From NCBI GenBank assembly GCA_022393335.1, contig JAJEKB010001371.1, positions 101,692 through 165,691 on the forward strand: a stretch of DNA of 64,000 nucleotides, read 5' to 3'. A model generated the notes under the pieces. That model did no database searches. It saw nothing but the letters and a program-made list of their open reading frames with translations, and was not told where the DNA came from. The number at the start of each line of letters is the position of its first letter. Positions within the stretch are counted from its first letter, which is position 1. This document shows, piece by piece, positions 1 through 10,494 of this stretch. The position numbers and the translations under genes are program-made. The stretch is from Macrotrachela quadricornifera (Eukaryota; Rotifera; Eurotatoria; Philodinida; Philodinidae).

Positions 1-1156
1 ATGAAATATATGATATAATATCTCTTACAAAATCCATTAAAGGTAAAATATATTCATTAATTCTATCACAAAAAAAAACTTATTAGATTGTGTTGAATTA
101 TATAAAACTTCATTAAAAATATTTGACAAAAAATAACAAGAAAAAGAAGTTTTATTACTTAATCAGATATTCAAAAACAAAAATATAAAAATTGAAGCTA
201 ATATTTATAAAATGTTCATGAAAAGATTCTTTAAGATAAAAATGAGAATCAATAAGATGATAATTATTTCAAAAGAATTTCTATGAAATATGTAAAGGAT
301 GACTTAGAAATTTTGATTCGATTTGTATAATTAATTTTTTTTATTTTAAAACACATACTTTTAAATTTGTTTCTATGACAAAAAAGATTCTCTACAAAAT
401 AGTCGATGATTGATCCTCCCTAACTCATATAATAAGAAAATTATAAGCTTAAAAATGTACTTCACAAAGAAAGAAAAATTAACTATGGACTTTCTTCGTC
501 CGGTGATGCTTTCAGTAAAAGTTTGGTAACATCATTAAAACAGAAGTTTTTTCGATTAGATTTCTTTTGTTTAGTATTTTCAAAAACGAAGGTGTTCGAT
601 TTTTGAAACTTCATTCTCGAGTACATCATCTACTCTGAAAAAAATTCTTTTCACTAATCATGAGATAGAGTACATTCGAAAGTACCAAATACAAATTGTG
701 TTCTCAATTTTACTAGTGTTTTTTCAGGTCGTGCAGTATTTAGATAGACTTTTACAGAGAATCTCATGATTTTACTGTGTTGGTGAAGCGTGTTTCTAAG
801 CTTATAACTTTCTTACTATACGAGTTAGAGAGAATCAATCATAGACTATTTTGTAGTGCATTTTTTCATAATAGGAACAGATCTTAAATATGTTTCTTAA
901 CAAAATAAAATTAATTATACAAATCGATTTAGGATTCCTAGACCATTCTTAATAAAAGAATTAAGTGAAGTTAAGTATTCTCAAAAGCTATTATACATCA
1001 AATTCCATCAGATAAAATTTCAATGAGTCTCGAATATAAACTCTATCAATCTTCTATAAATAGTTGAAACTACTGTAGAACTATTCATATTCATTTTTTG
1101 TTTGAACTTTTGAAATATTCTCTATTCAATTATTAATGTATTTATTAATTATTTAG
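1..1156. other. Gene-free stretch, probably intron of the next gene
   Basis: No open frame of note is seen. The stretch ends in a pyrimidine-rich AG acceptor that opens the first visible exon of the coiled-coil gene, so it is probably an intron of a gene starting left of the window. The middle is occupied by an inverted repeat, listed separately. Confidence 0.5.
301..945. repeat. Fold-back (long inverted repeat) element
   Basis: Two arms of roughly 150-160 bp at about 301-465 and 785-945 are reverse complements with scattered mismatches. For example, the region around 319-336 matches the reverse complement of the region around 909-927, and the block around 395-455 matches the reverse complement of about 795-850. 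The ~320 bp between the arms is less clearly paired. No coding capacity is seen. The structure is that of an old MITE or fold-back DNA transposon; the exact ends and target duplication were not resolved because homology fades on both sides. Confidence 0.7.
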
Positions 1157-1887
1157 CTGACATATCGAAAGATCACCGACAACAACAGTTTCTTTTAACA
1201 ATGCGTCAACATCGTGAACAACTTGTTGTCTATCTTGATTCATTAAAACAAGCACTTAATTCACTCGATCGATTAGCTTCATTAGAACCAACACGTAGTG
1301 AAATTCATCTTGCTAATATGAAGTAATTCATTTATAAAAAAAAGTTTTTTTTTTTTTAATATATATTTTTTTCTTGTAAGACTTGATACAATTCAACAAA
1401 AAAGTCGTCAATTACGTGCTTTAAAATCTAATCGTTCGTCTCAACAATCTCCATTTATTGAATGTCGTATACGTCAATTAGAACATGATCTAGTTTATAT
1501 GTTAAGTGAACATCAAAAAGATGTACAAGCTAAACTTGAATTGAATGAACAACGTAGTCTTATGTTACTTAAAATTATGCAAGTAACAGATGAATTAGCT
1601 TCTGTTGATCAACAAATACAGCAGTAAGATTAGAAATTCTTTTTTTTCTTCTTTGTCTTTCAGAAATTAATAATCAATTTAGATTATTATCTGTTACAAC
1701 AGCAACAACAGACATGCATCGAACAAATTCATCTCCATCATCTAATGAAACAAATCATCAAAATCAACCATTACAAGTTATTAATCCATTAAATAACCTT
1801 GATGGACGACGTGTTTCATTTCGAGAACCAACAGATCATAGTCCATTGACAAAATTAACTAATGTATATTATCATCATCATCATTAA
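1157..1887 (+). CDS. Coiled-coil protein, 3' part only
   Basis: Three exons can be joined: 1157-1322, 1381-1623 and 1683-1887 (stop TAA), separated by 57-59 bp GT-AG introns with consistent phase. They encode about 204 residues. The first two exons are rich in Gln, Leu, Glu and Arg in a heptad-like pattern and are predicted to form a coiled coil. The last exon is Ser/Thr/Asn-rich, contains a basic RRVSF patch that looks like a possible phosphorylation site, and ends in a short His run. The first exon begins with a splice acceptor and a partial codon, so the N-terminus lies further left, probably outside the window. An internal ATG at 1201 is a less likely start. I do not recognise the family. 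Confidence 0.65.
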
Positions 1888-2839
1888 ATAGAAATAGAAT
1901 CTCTTGTTCACATTTTTACATCTCATTAGTCTGATATTTAAACAATATTTAAACCAAATAGAAAAATAAACAAGAACAAATTAAATTCGAATCTCTTCGT
2001 ATTTTTGCAATATACTTATTTATATTTATATATATATATGCATATTTTTTTTCACATGTGTCCTTTTATTTTTTAATAAAATAGTGATTTATGCGTGATC
2101 TCTCAAGAGATCTTTTACTTGTTAAGAAATAGTCTATGGAAATGAGTAATAATGACGGCGGCATGAAGAAAATGATGATCAGAACGGAAAAAAAGAAGCG
2201 TAGACATATATATATATATATATACAGCTCAATTACAAGCGAGGAAAAAAATGAGGATAAGATTAAGGAAAAAAAGAAGAACAGAGAATGTACGTCATTC
2301 ATTTTCTGTTCTACAACGCATTGGGATTTAGGAAAGAAGACAAATAGACAAGAGGTAAAAAAAAAAGAAAGAGGAAAAAAAATGACAGGATAGTAAATGA
2401 GACATACAAAAAGAATAGTAATGCATTGTTACGTGTATACTTCGGTAATCTCCGGTCAAATAATTAGATGAATGACGACGACAACATCGACTCAGTAGGA
2501 CGTAGATAGGTACGTTTACTATTTCTTTTATTCAATTGATTTCATCCGAAAGTTCACGTATGAAGAAAAAAAAGTAAAAGGTTTACGCAATAGAGATTGA
2601 TACAAATAAGTAGTATTACATTAATACTTTAGTTTTTATTAGAGAATAGCAATAAGTTTGATCATTAACTATTAAAGAGTACATAAAAAAACATACAGAG
2701 TTTATTTTCTTTCTTCTCTAGAATTGATTATCCTGTAGAACAAATGATTAGTATTCTTTTTATTATAAATAACACAATTATATATGTACGTGATGATCAT
2801 TCTCTCTTTTATTTCTTATTCATTTGAGGTTGTAATAAA
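1888..2839. other. Intergenic, simple repeats only
   Basis: No gene is supported. It holds an (AT)n run at 2206-2224, purine-rich tracts at about 2230-2390 and AT-rich sequence that probably includes the 3' UTR of the coiled-coil gene and the promoter of the CAP-Gly gene. Short open frames overlapping on both strands here are low-complexity artefacts. Confidence 0.6.
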
Positions 2840-3349
2840 ATGCGTAAGTCTGCAACAGCAATTCTTCCACGTTCAACATCAACTCATTTAACTTCTATTC
2901 AACAAAAAAATCCTTCTTCAATAACACAATTTCCACATAGTAGAAGTCATCATGATTATCGAAAAATGATTTCAAATAATGTAAATACAAATATTCGTTC
3001 ACGATCAATATGTTCTCGTACAAATTTTTCTTCAAATGCAACAACAAATGAATTATCACGTTTAGAACCTATTCTTAATCATGATACAGATTCATTAAAA
3101 ATTGGTGATCGTATATATGTTAATGGACAATGGTCAGGTATTATATTATATATTGGTGAAACAACATTAGGTCCAGGTGATTGGGCTGGTGTTATACTTG
3201 ATGATTCATCATTAGGTAAAACAAATGGTATTGTACGTGGTAGATGTTATTTTCAAACAACAAATAATCGTGGAATATTTTGTCGTTTAACTAAACTTAC
3301 TCGAGAAAAAATTTTATCTTATGAAATGAACAAAAACAAATGTGAATAA
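2840..3349 (+). CDS. CAP-Gly domain protein (microtubule-associated)
   Basis: Single-exon gene of 169 residues. The first ~85 residues are Ser/Thr/Asn-rich and probably disordered. From about residue 92 there is a CAP-Gly domain: a GDRIYVNG start, a WSGII strand, GPGDWAGVILDD and the signature GKTNGIVRGRCYF (usual form GKNDGxVxGxxYF), then GIFCRLTKL, which matches the typical end of the domain. CAP-Gly domains bind the C-terminal EEY/F of alpha-tubulin and EB proteins, so a microtubule plus-end or cytoskeletal role is likely. The protein is much shorter than CLIP-170 or dynactin p150 and has no coiled coil. It converges on the minus-strand gene that follows, with only ~75 bp between the two stops. 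Confidence 0.85.
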   Translation: MRKSATAILPRSTSTHLTSIQQKNPSSITQFPHSRSHHDYRKMISNNVNTNIRSRSICSRTNFSSNATTNELSRLEPILNHDTDSLKIGDRIYVNGQWSGIILYIGETTLGPGDWAGVILDDSSLGKTNGIVRGRCYFQTTNNRGIFCRLTKLTREKILSYEMNKNKCE

Positions 3350-3423
3350 TTAAATACTAAAAAAACTACATTATAATAAATAAGATAAACAAATAAAGAA
3401 AACAAAAACAGAAGTCATTCTCT

Positions 3424-5507
3424 TTACATAATTGAACAACGTAAATTATTATTATTATTATTATTATTATGTAATTTTGTTTTTAATTTACTTTTTTGTT
3501 CATGTTTATTATTACCAAAACGTGTAAATAAACGTGAAAAATCATTGAATATTGAAAAATTATTTGTTGTTTGTTTATAATCAGATAAATAATCTTTTAA
3601 TATTGTATGATCATTATAATCATCTTTATTTTTTGATAATGGAATATTTACATCAATATCTGATGCATATATATTTTCTTTAATTAAAGATTTATCATAT
3701 TGTTTTTCATCAATATTTAGAATTTTATTTGGTTGAAATGTTGTTGTTGGATATGGATTTGTTAAACCATAATGTAAACAATTAAACATTGATAATGGAC
3801 GTGTTTCATTAACAATATCACTAACTGGTTTACAAAAACTAAAACTACGCATTTGTTTTTCTTTTTTTTTTGAATGAATCCTTATTTCTGGACGATTTTT
3901 TATTGGTGTTGCATATTCAGGTTTTGTTTCATCAATGATTTTTTCATTTATTAATTTTTCAGTTGCAGTTTGTGCATTATTTTGTTGAACAGAAATGGGT
4001 AATATTGGATTTTCATATGTTTTTTCATTAATTTCTTTTAATTTTGACGTCTAAAAACAACATATAGTATAAGATTAATATGAAATGATATTTAACTTAC
4101 ATCATCTGTTTGAATTTGTACTTTATGTATAAATTCATTAGATGTTTGTAAAGATGGGATAGAAGTTTTTTGTCGATGAATTAATGATGGTTTAACTAAG
4201 ATTAATTCGTGATTTGGATTAGTTGAACGTAATTTATTAAATTTACGATCTAATTCTTCTGTAATTGAAGATTTTTTTGGTTTATTTATTTGTATTGATG
4301 ATGATTGTTTTGGTGAAAATTTTTCAGATGATTGAAGAGGATTTGATAATAATTTAATAGGATTATTTAATGATTGTGAATCTTTTGTTTTAAAAGTTTT
4401 TATCAATCGTCGAATTTCTAGACGTTCAAGTGATGTAAAACTTGATTGACTATGACTACGAGATATTGATGATGAAGATGAAGATGATGACGACGATGAT
4501 GATGATGGTGAACGATGCGTGGAATTGGAACAAAGACTATCACGACTTAGATCTCGATGGTGAGGACTTGAAAATAAAAAAAAAATATTATTAAACAGTA
4601 AGAAAAAGAAAAAAAAACGGACTTACGTTAACGATGTACTTTGACTTGATGTTCGACGATAGTGTCGAAAATCTTCCATAGCAGCATTGAGTAATGGATC
4701 GTTGCGTAATGAACCATTTAAACGTTTTTGAAATGATGAGCGAGTACTACTAGTGCTTGATGAAAATGATTGTTTATTAACACTCATTCGAGTAGTTTTA
4801 TTTTTACTAGAATTTGATGAATTTTCTTTGTATATTGGATTATTCATGACTGGCATTTCATTAAATGTTGATATACGAACAAGACCATGGTCAGGTATTT
4901 GTTTTTGTTTTAAAAGTGGTGATGATGATGATGATGAATGGCTTCGATGTGCTTTTTTGTTTTGTTTTGGTGAATATGAACGATATTGATGCTGATTTTC
5001 ATGAATTAAAGGTACTTCTTTTGCATAATTTATATTTAAATTTGATCGATATAAATGATTTATTGAATGCCATGAATGAGCTTTATGTAAATTTGCCGAA
5101 TTTTGATGAGATAATTGTTGAAAATCAGAAACTGATTTTGTTTTTAAAGGTCGAAATTGATGATTAGGAATAGAATAACGTTGAAAATGTAATGATGTAT
5201 CAGTAGAACGATGTCGATTGACGTGACTGGTAGATTGTTTTAAATGATTATAACGTGTATTAGTATAAGCTGAAAATGAATTTGATATTTTTGAAGATGA
5301 ATTTTGTTGTGGATGATGTGAAAGAATAAATGGTAATGGATAAGATATTGGTGGTAATGGAGGAACATTTTGATAGAATGTAGGAAAATGTTGTTGAGAA
5401 GGAGATGAAAAATGAAAAGGATTTGAAGGCCACGATACAGGATATGGAAGATGAGATGAACCCATATAAAATGGATAGGATGTTGGTTGTTGCATTGTTA
5501 AATTCAT
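3424..5507 (-). CDS. Low-complexity protein with C-terminal CaaX-like box
   Basis: Three exons on the minus strand: 4627-5507, 4101-4566 and 3424-4050, giving 657 residues; introns are 60 and 50 bp with GT-AG ends. No catalytic or known fold is visible. The N-terminal third is rich in Pro, Tyr, Phe, His and Ser. The middle has a long Ser run and basic patches, and a Lys/Asn-rich section follows. The C-terminus is a run of eight Asn and then LRCSIM. The terminal CSIM fits a CaaX prenylation box (Met at X usually favours farnesyl), which would anchor the protein to membranes. The start at 5507 is the first ATG after in-frame stops. Serine content suggests phosphorylation. The family is not recognised; it could be a scaffold protein. 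Confidence 0.75.
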
Positions 5508-6811
5508 ATTTAATACTATCTAAATAAAATTTTGTTTTACTTTATGATTAGTTGAAAGAAATACTTCTTACCGAATTTTTTAAATCTAGTATTCAATGCT
5601 TTATAGGCAGTTTTCCTCACATCACACTATTCAGTCAAGGTAACCTTTTTTTCTCTTTTTACTTTCGTGTATAAATGAAAATATAGACACAATTAAAGCT
5701 CAATAAGTGAGGAGAATATATACATATATATATATATCTTTAAAGGTCATACTCATCATGTCCGAGTGTTCAACCAACCGAGACCGTGGCAACAACGACA
5801 ACAATAGACAATATGAATAAACGAATGAATTCATTCGTATAGATAAGTGATGTATAGCCATGTATATTTATATACATATTCTCTGTATCTGACTCGCTCT
5901 CTCTCTCTCTCTCTTGAGAGAGATAATGTAGGAAAGAAAAAGAAAACGAATGTGTGTGCTTCTGTTCAATGCTTTCTTTGTAGATATGCACATTTATACT
6001 ATCGACATTGTCATTTTTAACTAAAGCACTTGGTCAAAGTCATTTTGGATTAATGATAATAAATGTACAGACAAACAAATGAAAATATTTGATATGAAAT
6101 ATTCATTTATTTACAATTACTTTAAGTTATCAAGTGATTATAGACAAAATTAAGACTTTTTTGTTTAGAAAAAAAAAAGTATAAATTAACTCATAAAAAT
6201 AAGTTGTTTCTTTTTGTTGAGTTTAACAATAATCTTTTTGAGCAGAACCAACGAATAACTAATTCTATTTATCTTCAAATGTAATTATTGTCAATTCAAA
6301 CTAATCATGTATGAATTCTTGACTTAATGAAATTGAAAGAAAAGAATAAGAATCTATCTTTGTTTGTTTTGAATAAATCCAACAATGGATATTTAACGAA
6401 GCAATTTTTATAGAAAGTCTATGCAACAATATCAATTGAAAAAGAGATTAACAAAGAATATGAACAATTTTCACATTGAATTTTCATTGATTAATCGAAT
6501 TAATTTTTAACTAGAAGATTCCGTTTAGTGCAAGTTTTAACTCATATAGGCTCATATTCAAAATTTATTTGGGTGAATCATAATTTAAAATATTAACTTA
6601 TAATATCAAACGTTTTCATTAAATCATAGGTTTAAAATTCCAAATCAGATTGCATTCCTACTACAAATAGAAATAGTTTGTATTTGCAAAACAATTCTTT
6701 ATTATTTCATCGTCATATTAAATTAAATAGTAATAACGACACAAGAAGAGACAAAAAAAAAACAATTTATGCTTTTATTTTTCTAAATAGGTATCCGTTG
6801 GTTTTATTCAT
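5508..6811. other. Intergenic, simple repeats
   Basis: No gene is supported. The region has (TA)n near 5718-5737, a short (TC)n run near 5896-5913 and AT-rich sequence. It lies between the starts of one minus-strand gene and the 3' end of the next, so it should hold the promoter of the CaaX-box protein near 5510-5700 and the chitinase 3' UTR near 6700-6811. Confidence 0.55.
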
Positions 6812-9693
6812 TTATAAAAGAAGGCAATCTGTTTTTGTCAATGTACGACATGTATGACTTTGCCCTAGTTCACATCGACATGTTGTCATACTAAATGCAT
6901 AGTTTGTTGGACAAATAAAATCATAACGAAGTAATGTACCATCTGATGGTTGATTATTGGTTGTACAAAAATAAAATTTTGTACAATCATACATATCTCG
7001 ATAAAGACCAGATCGTCGACCAGCACAATCAAATACTGGCGTTGAACCACCTGATATACCTAATAGTTGACCTAAACTATTTAATGCAGTCATTGCTGAT
7101 TGAGGAATATTTGAGGAAATTTTTGTCGTCGTCGTTGTTGTTGTTGTAGTTGTGGTTATTAATGGATGCGATGTACAAAATGTTTCAGTAGTTGATTGAC
7201 AAGAACGACCTGTTGGCCAATCACATGTACATGCATCCATTGAAAATTCAAGTCCAGGTGGACAAAAAAATATATGATAACGTAATGAAGATAAATCACT
7301 ACCTTCACAAAAATAAAATATTGAACAATTCGTACGATCACGATAAATCCCATCACGACCAGCTTGATGACGAGCACATATATATTCCGCATTATATGTT
7401 TGATGTGCGACTGGAGGTGGTGGTGTTGACTCAACAATAGGTGTATTACTTGTCGTACCTGATAGAATACTTAGAGCATTGAATAATTGTTGTAAATTAT
7501 TAGGTATTATTGGTGATGAAGGTGAAGCTTGAGCTTGTACATTAACAAAACGAACAGTTGGAGCAATAGTAACAGAAGCAATAGCAGCTGGAATTCGTTG
7601 TTCAATAGCAACTGCTGATGCACTTGTTGCGGGTACTGGAAGATTGAGAGTTGCAAATACTTGTCGAGTAATTGGAAATGGTTCCGTATTACAGAAGAAA
7701 CCGGAAAATTCTTAAATATAATAAAATACTAAAAATCTAATCCGATACTATTATACATACCGTCATTATCAATACTCCATATAAATACTCCACCCAATTG
7801 TTCTGCTTTTGCATATTGTGCCTATGTAAATAAATAAATAGATATACAGTAAATATCACTTTATTTTATTTGTAAAATATACTTTAAGTGCTGCTGAATC
7901 AACGTCTTCATAACTAATCCATTGATCACCACTAGTCATATACCATCCTTTTTCAGAATCTAACCATATCCTTTGCCAATTTTGTGATTGTCCTTTTTCA
8001 CAAACCTAATCAAATCAAAAAATAAATATTTTTTTTTTATAAATAAGTAAGAAAATAATATTAACTTCATAATAAGAAAGAAAGCCTCTAGTTTTTGTAT
8101 ATCGGCCAGGATAACCAGGTCCATTAGCTAAAAGAATAGAAGAATCAAAATAAATTATAAAATTTATTTAAAAAAAAAATTTTACCTGGAGCATGAAGAC
8201 CTTTTTGTCCACTTGATAATGTAAACGAACGACCATAAGCAGGAATACCAATAATAATTTTTTCTCGTGGTACACCAAGACTCAGCCATAATTTTACAAG
8301 ACCATCCTATCAAACTCATAGAACAGAACTGTAAGAAAATATTTATTTAACTTACAACATTACGAAGTGATTCAGTTTCTACTTGGTAATGTTGATGAAA
8401 TAATGGAGCAAATACACCAGTTTTTTCATCCCATGGACCTAATTTATAAAGAGTTCGACTATTTAACTGTATTATTAAAATATTTACCATAAAAATCAAA
8501 AGTCATTAAATTGATATAATTTACAAAACTGAAAAAAAAAGAATTCATCAATAATAAAACAAATTAATTTTTCTTAAGATTACTTTTCAATTTTACGTAT
8601 GTCATATACTTTCAAAAGATTTTCTACAAACGGTGCAGCTGTTAATGTAATGATTGTTCGTAACATTAATCGTTTTTGTTTTGCTATTTCCTAAATAGAT
8701 TTAAAAAAAAGAAAAGAAAATGTTCTTTTCGTTTTTCATAAATATTTAACAAACTTCAAGTAATGTTGTTAATGCTCTTTTATCATCGGGAACATCTGCA
8801 TCAGGAAATTCAAGTGCTATATCAACTCCATCAAAACTATATGTTGCCATATACCTTTAACATTTAAAACAAGAATATCATAACTAAGTTTAAATTATTT
8901 AATCTACCATATAAGACTTCGAACAAGTTGTGCAGCCATATTTGAATGTTTTAAATATCGAGTATATTGAGATATTTTACCTCCTAATCGAATAGATATT
9001 TTCAGATTTGGATTAGATTTTTTTAGTAAACCAAGTTCTCGATAATGTTCTATAAAAAAATGAGGAAAACATAATTTGTTTTATTTTTTTCAATTTTTCT
9101 ATTAACCAAGATCATCCTTTTGTATTGGTATGATTTCTGGTTTATGATCATCGACCGTTGCGTAAGCATAAATAATATGAGAGCACATGAATGGATCAAT
9201 AAATTCAATTTCAAATTTAGCTTCACCAGATCGATATCGAGACCAATTTGTTATATAACATACACGAAGCATCTTAGAGTGTTCTTCTTCAATTGGAGCT
9301 GTTGAAAAAAAACAAATAGTCAAATTTTCTCTATTCAACTAACTATTAATTTTCGTTTAAAATTATCATTATAAAATGTAGATTTAAATTTGTTTCACAA
9401 CTAAAGAAAGATTAATTCAATAGATGTGCCCGTTGTTATTCAAGAAAACAAGAAATCTAATATTATCAAATATTGTTTAAGATACTTTAAAAATATTCTC
9501 AATCGTTTAATCACAATTTTAAACAATCGTCAACCGTTGTAATATGACGAATGATATAATCATTGATTCTTATCATATTCTCAGACATACTTATCCGATT
9601 TGCATTAACATCATTTATTTGCCCGATAGTAATAATGAGTAGGACGATTGCGCAGTGATACATCATCGATAATAATGGATAATATTGACCCAT
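6812..9693 (-). CDS. GH18 chitinase-like protein with two CBM14 domains, probably inactive
   Basis: Twelve minus-strand exons: 9591-9693, 9107-9298, 8908-9049, 8755-8854, 8584-8690, 8488-8528, 8356-8438, 8186-8306, 8066-8127, 7883-8005, 7761-7821 and 6812-7710; 677 residues. A hydrophobic signal peptide (about 1-33) is followed by a GH18 barrel (about 40-400: CYITNWSRYR, NLMTFDFYGPWD, YGRSF, GGVFIWSIDND). Then come a Pro/Ala linker, a peritrophin-A (CBM14) domain, a poly-Thr linker and a second CBM14. The GH18 active-site motif DxxDxDxE reads DGVDIALE (154-161): the catalytic Glu161 is kept, but the Asp two residues before it is Ala159 and the usual Trp is Leu. The IGGW strand is also altered (RLGGK). 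Substrate-assisted catalysis needs that Asp, so this is probably a chitin-binding lectin or a very weak enzyme, secreted to cuticle or trophi. The start at 9693 gives the best signal peptide; an in-frame ATG at 9771 also exists. Confidence 0.88.
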
Positions 9694-10494
9694 ATTCAAA
9701 TTTTTTTTGTTAAAGCTCACCAGCCAACTAGAAGCATACGAATGATAAAGATGACGATGAATGGCAGACACAATACACTATGACCAAATGGTTATAGTTG
9801 TCTAGGTAGTAAGGAGAGCAAAGAAAATGTTCACTAAGCAAACACTCTCATCCTTCGTGCAATAGCAGAAGATCCGCGTGTCAATAGCTTATTCTATGCA
9901 TACATATATCGTATATACAACTGGACATCAAATGTCATGTACTTACACAAATATATATATATACATATGTACAATGCGTGAGAACAAGTTGAACAAAACT
10001 TCAGCATTCAAACAAACAATAGTCACCTATAAAGTATAAAACAAACGTTTATTGAAAGTATATAGTGAATATAAAACAATGAGCTTGATCCTAATCGATG
10101 CAACAAGAAATATGAGAAAGTAAACAAGGGATTATTCTATTTGAATCTCAATCATAACCTTGTATACATTTACACATATATTTCATAATTGAACATTCAA
10201 TTCATTAATATCCAGTAGAAGTGAAACATGAGGAATGTTTTGTATATTACGAAACGAATAAAATTATACATCTTCTTAAATATTCTATTGATATTTGTTA
10301 TCATCTTCAAATAAGATTCGCCAACATACTCAATGATGTAATCTAAAGCTATTTGAAAGAAAGAGATGAAGAGAGAGAGAGAGGGAGAGGCAGGAGAAGA
10401 AATAGCGGATCATTTTATCTGATCATAAGTGCATCTGTATTGTTCTATTTCAGTATGATTACATGTATTCTTTCAAATTTTATATAAATCTAAA
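9694..10494. promoter_or_regulatory. Shared divergent promoter region of the two chitinase-family genes
   Basis: About 800 bp separate the start codons of the two head-to-head GH18 genes. It contains (AT)n at about 9952-9966 and a GA-repeat at 10373-10388, but no open frame or clear core promoter that I can name. Head-to-head placement of paralogues makes shared regulation possible; this is inferred from position only. Confidence 0.4.

Noticed and set aside
2066..2393. Open frames on both strands, 78 and 85 codons
   Set aside because: They overlap on opposite strands in AT-repeat and poly-purine sequence; composition is Lys/Phe/Ile-driven, not coding.
4753..5167. Plus-strand frames of 78 and 100 codons
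   Set aside because: They are antisense shadows of exon 1 of the minus-strand CaaX-box gene.
6934..7440. Plus- and minus-strand frames within the CBM14 region
   Set aside because: Shadows of the last chitinase exon, whose frame carries the conserved Cys pattern.
8439..8458. Alternative acceptor that would add 20 bp to chitinase exon 7
   Set aside because: It breaks the frame; using the acceptor at 8439-8440 restores the family motif YGPWD and a total divisible by three.
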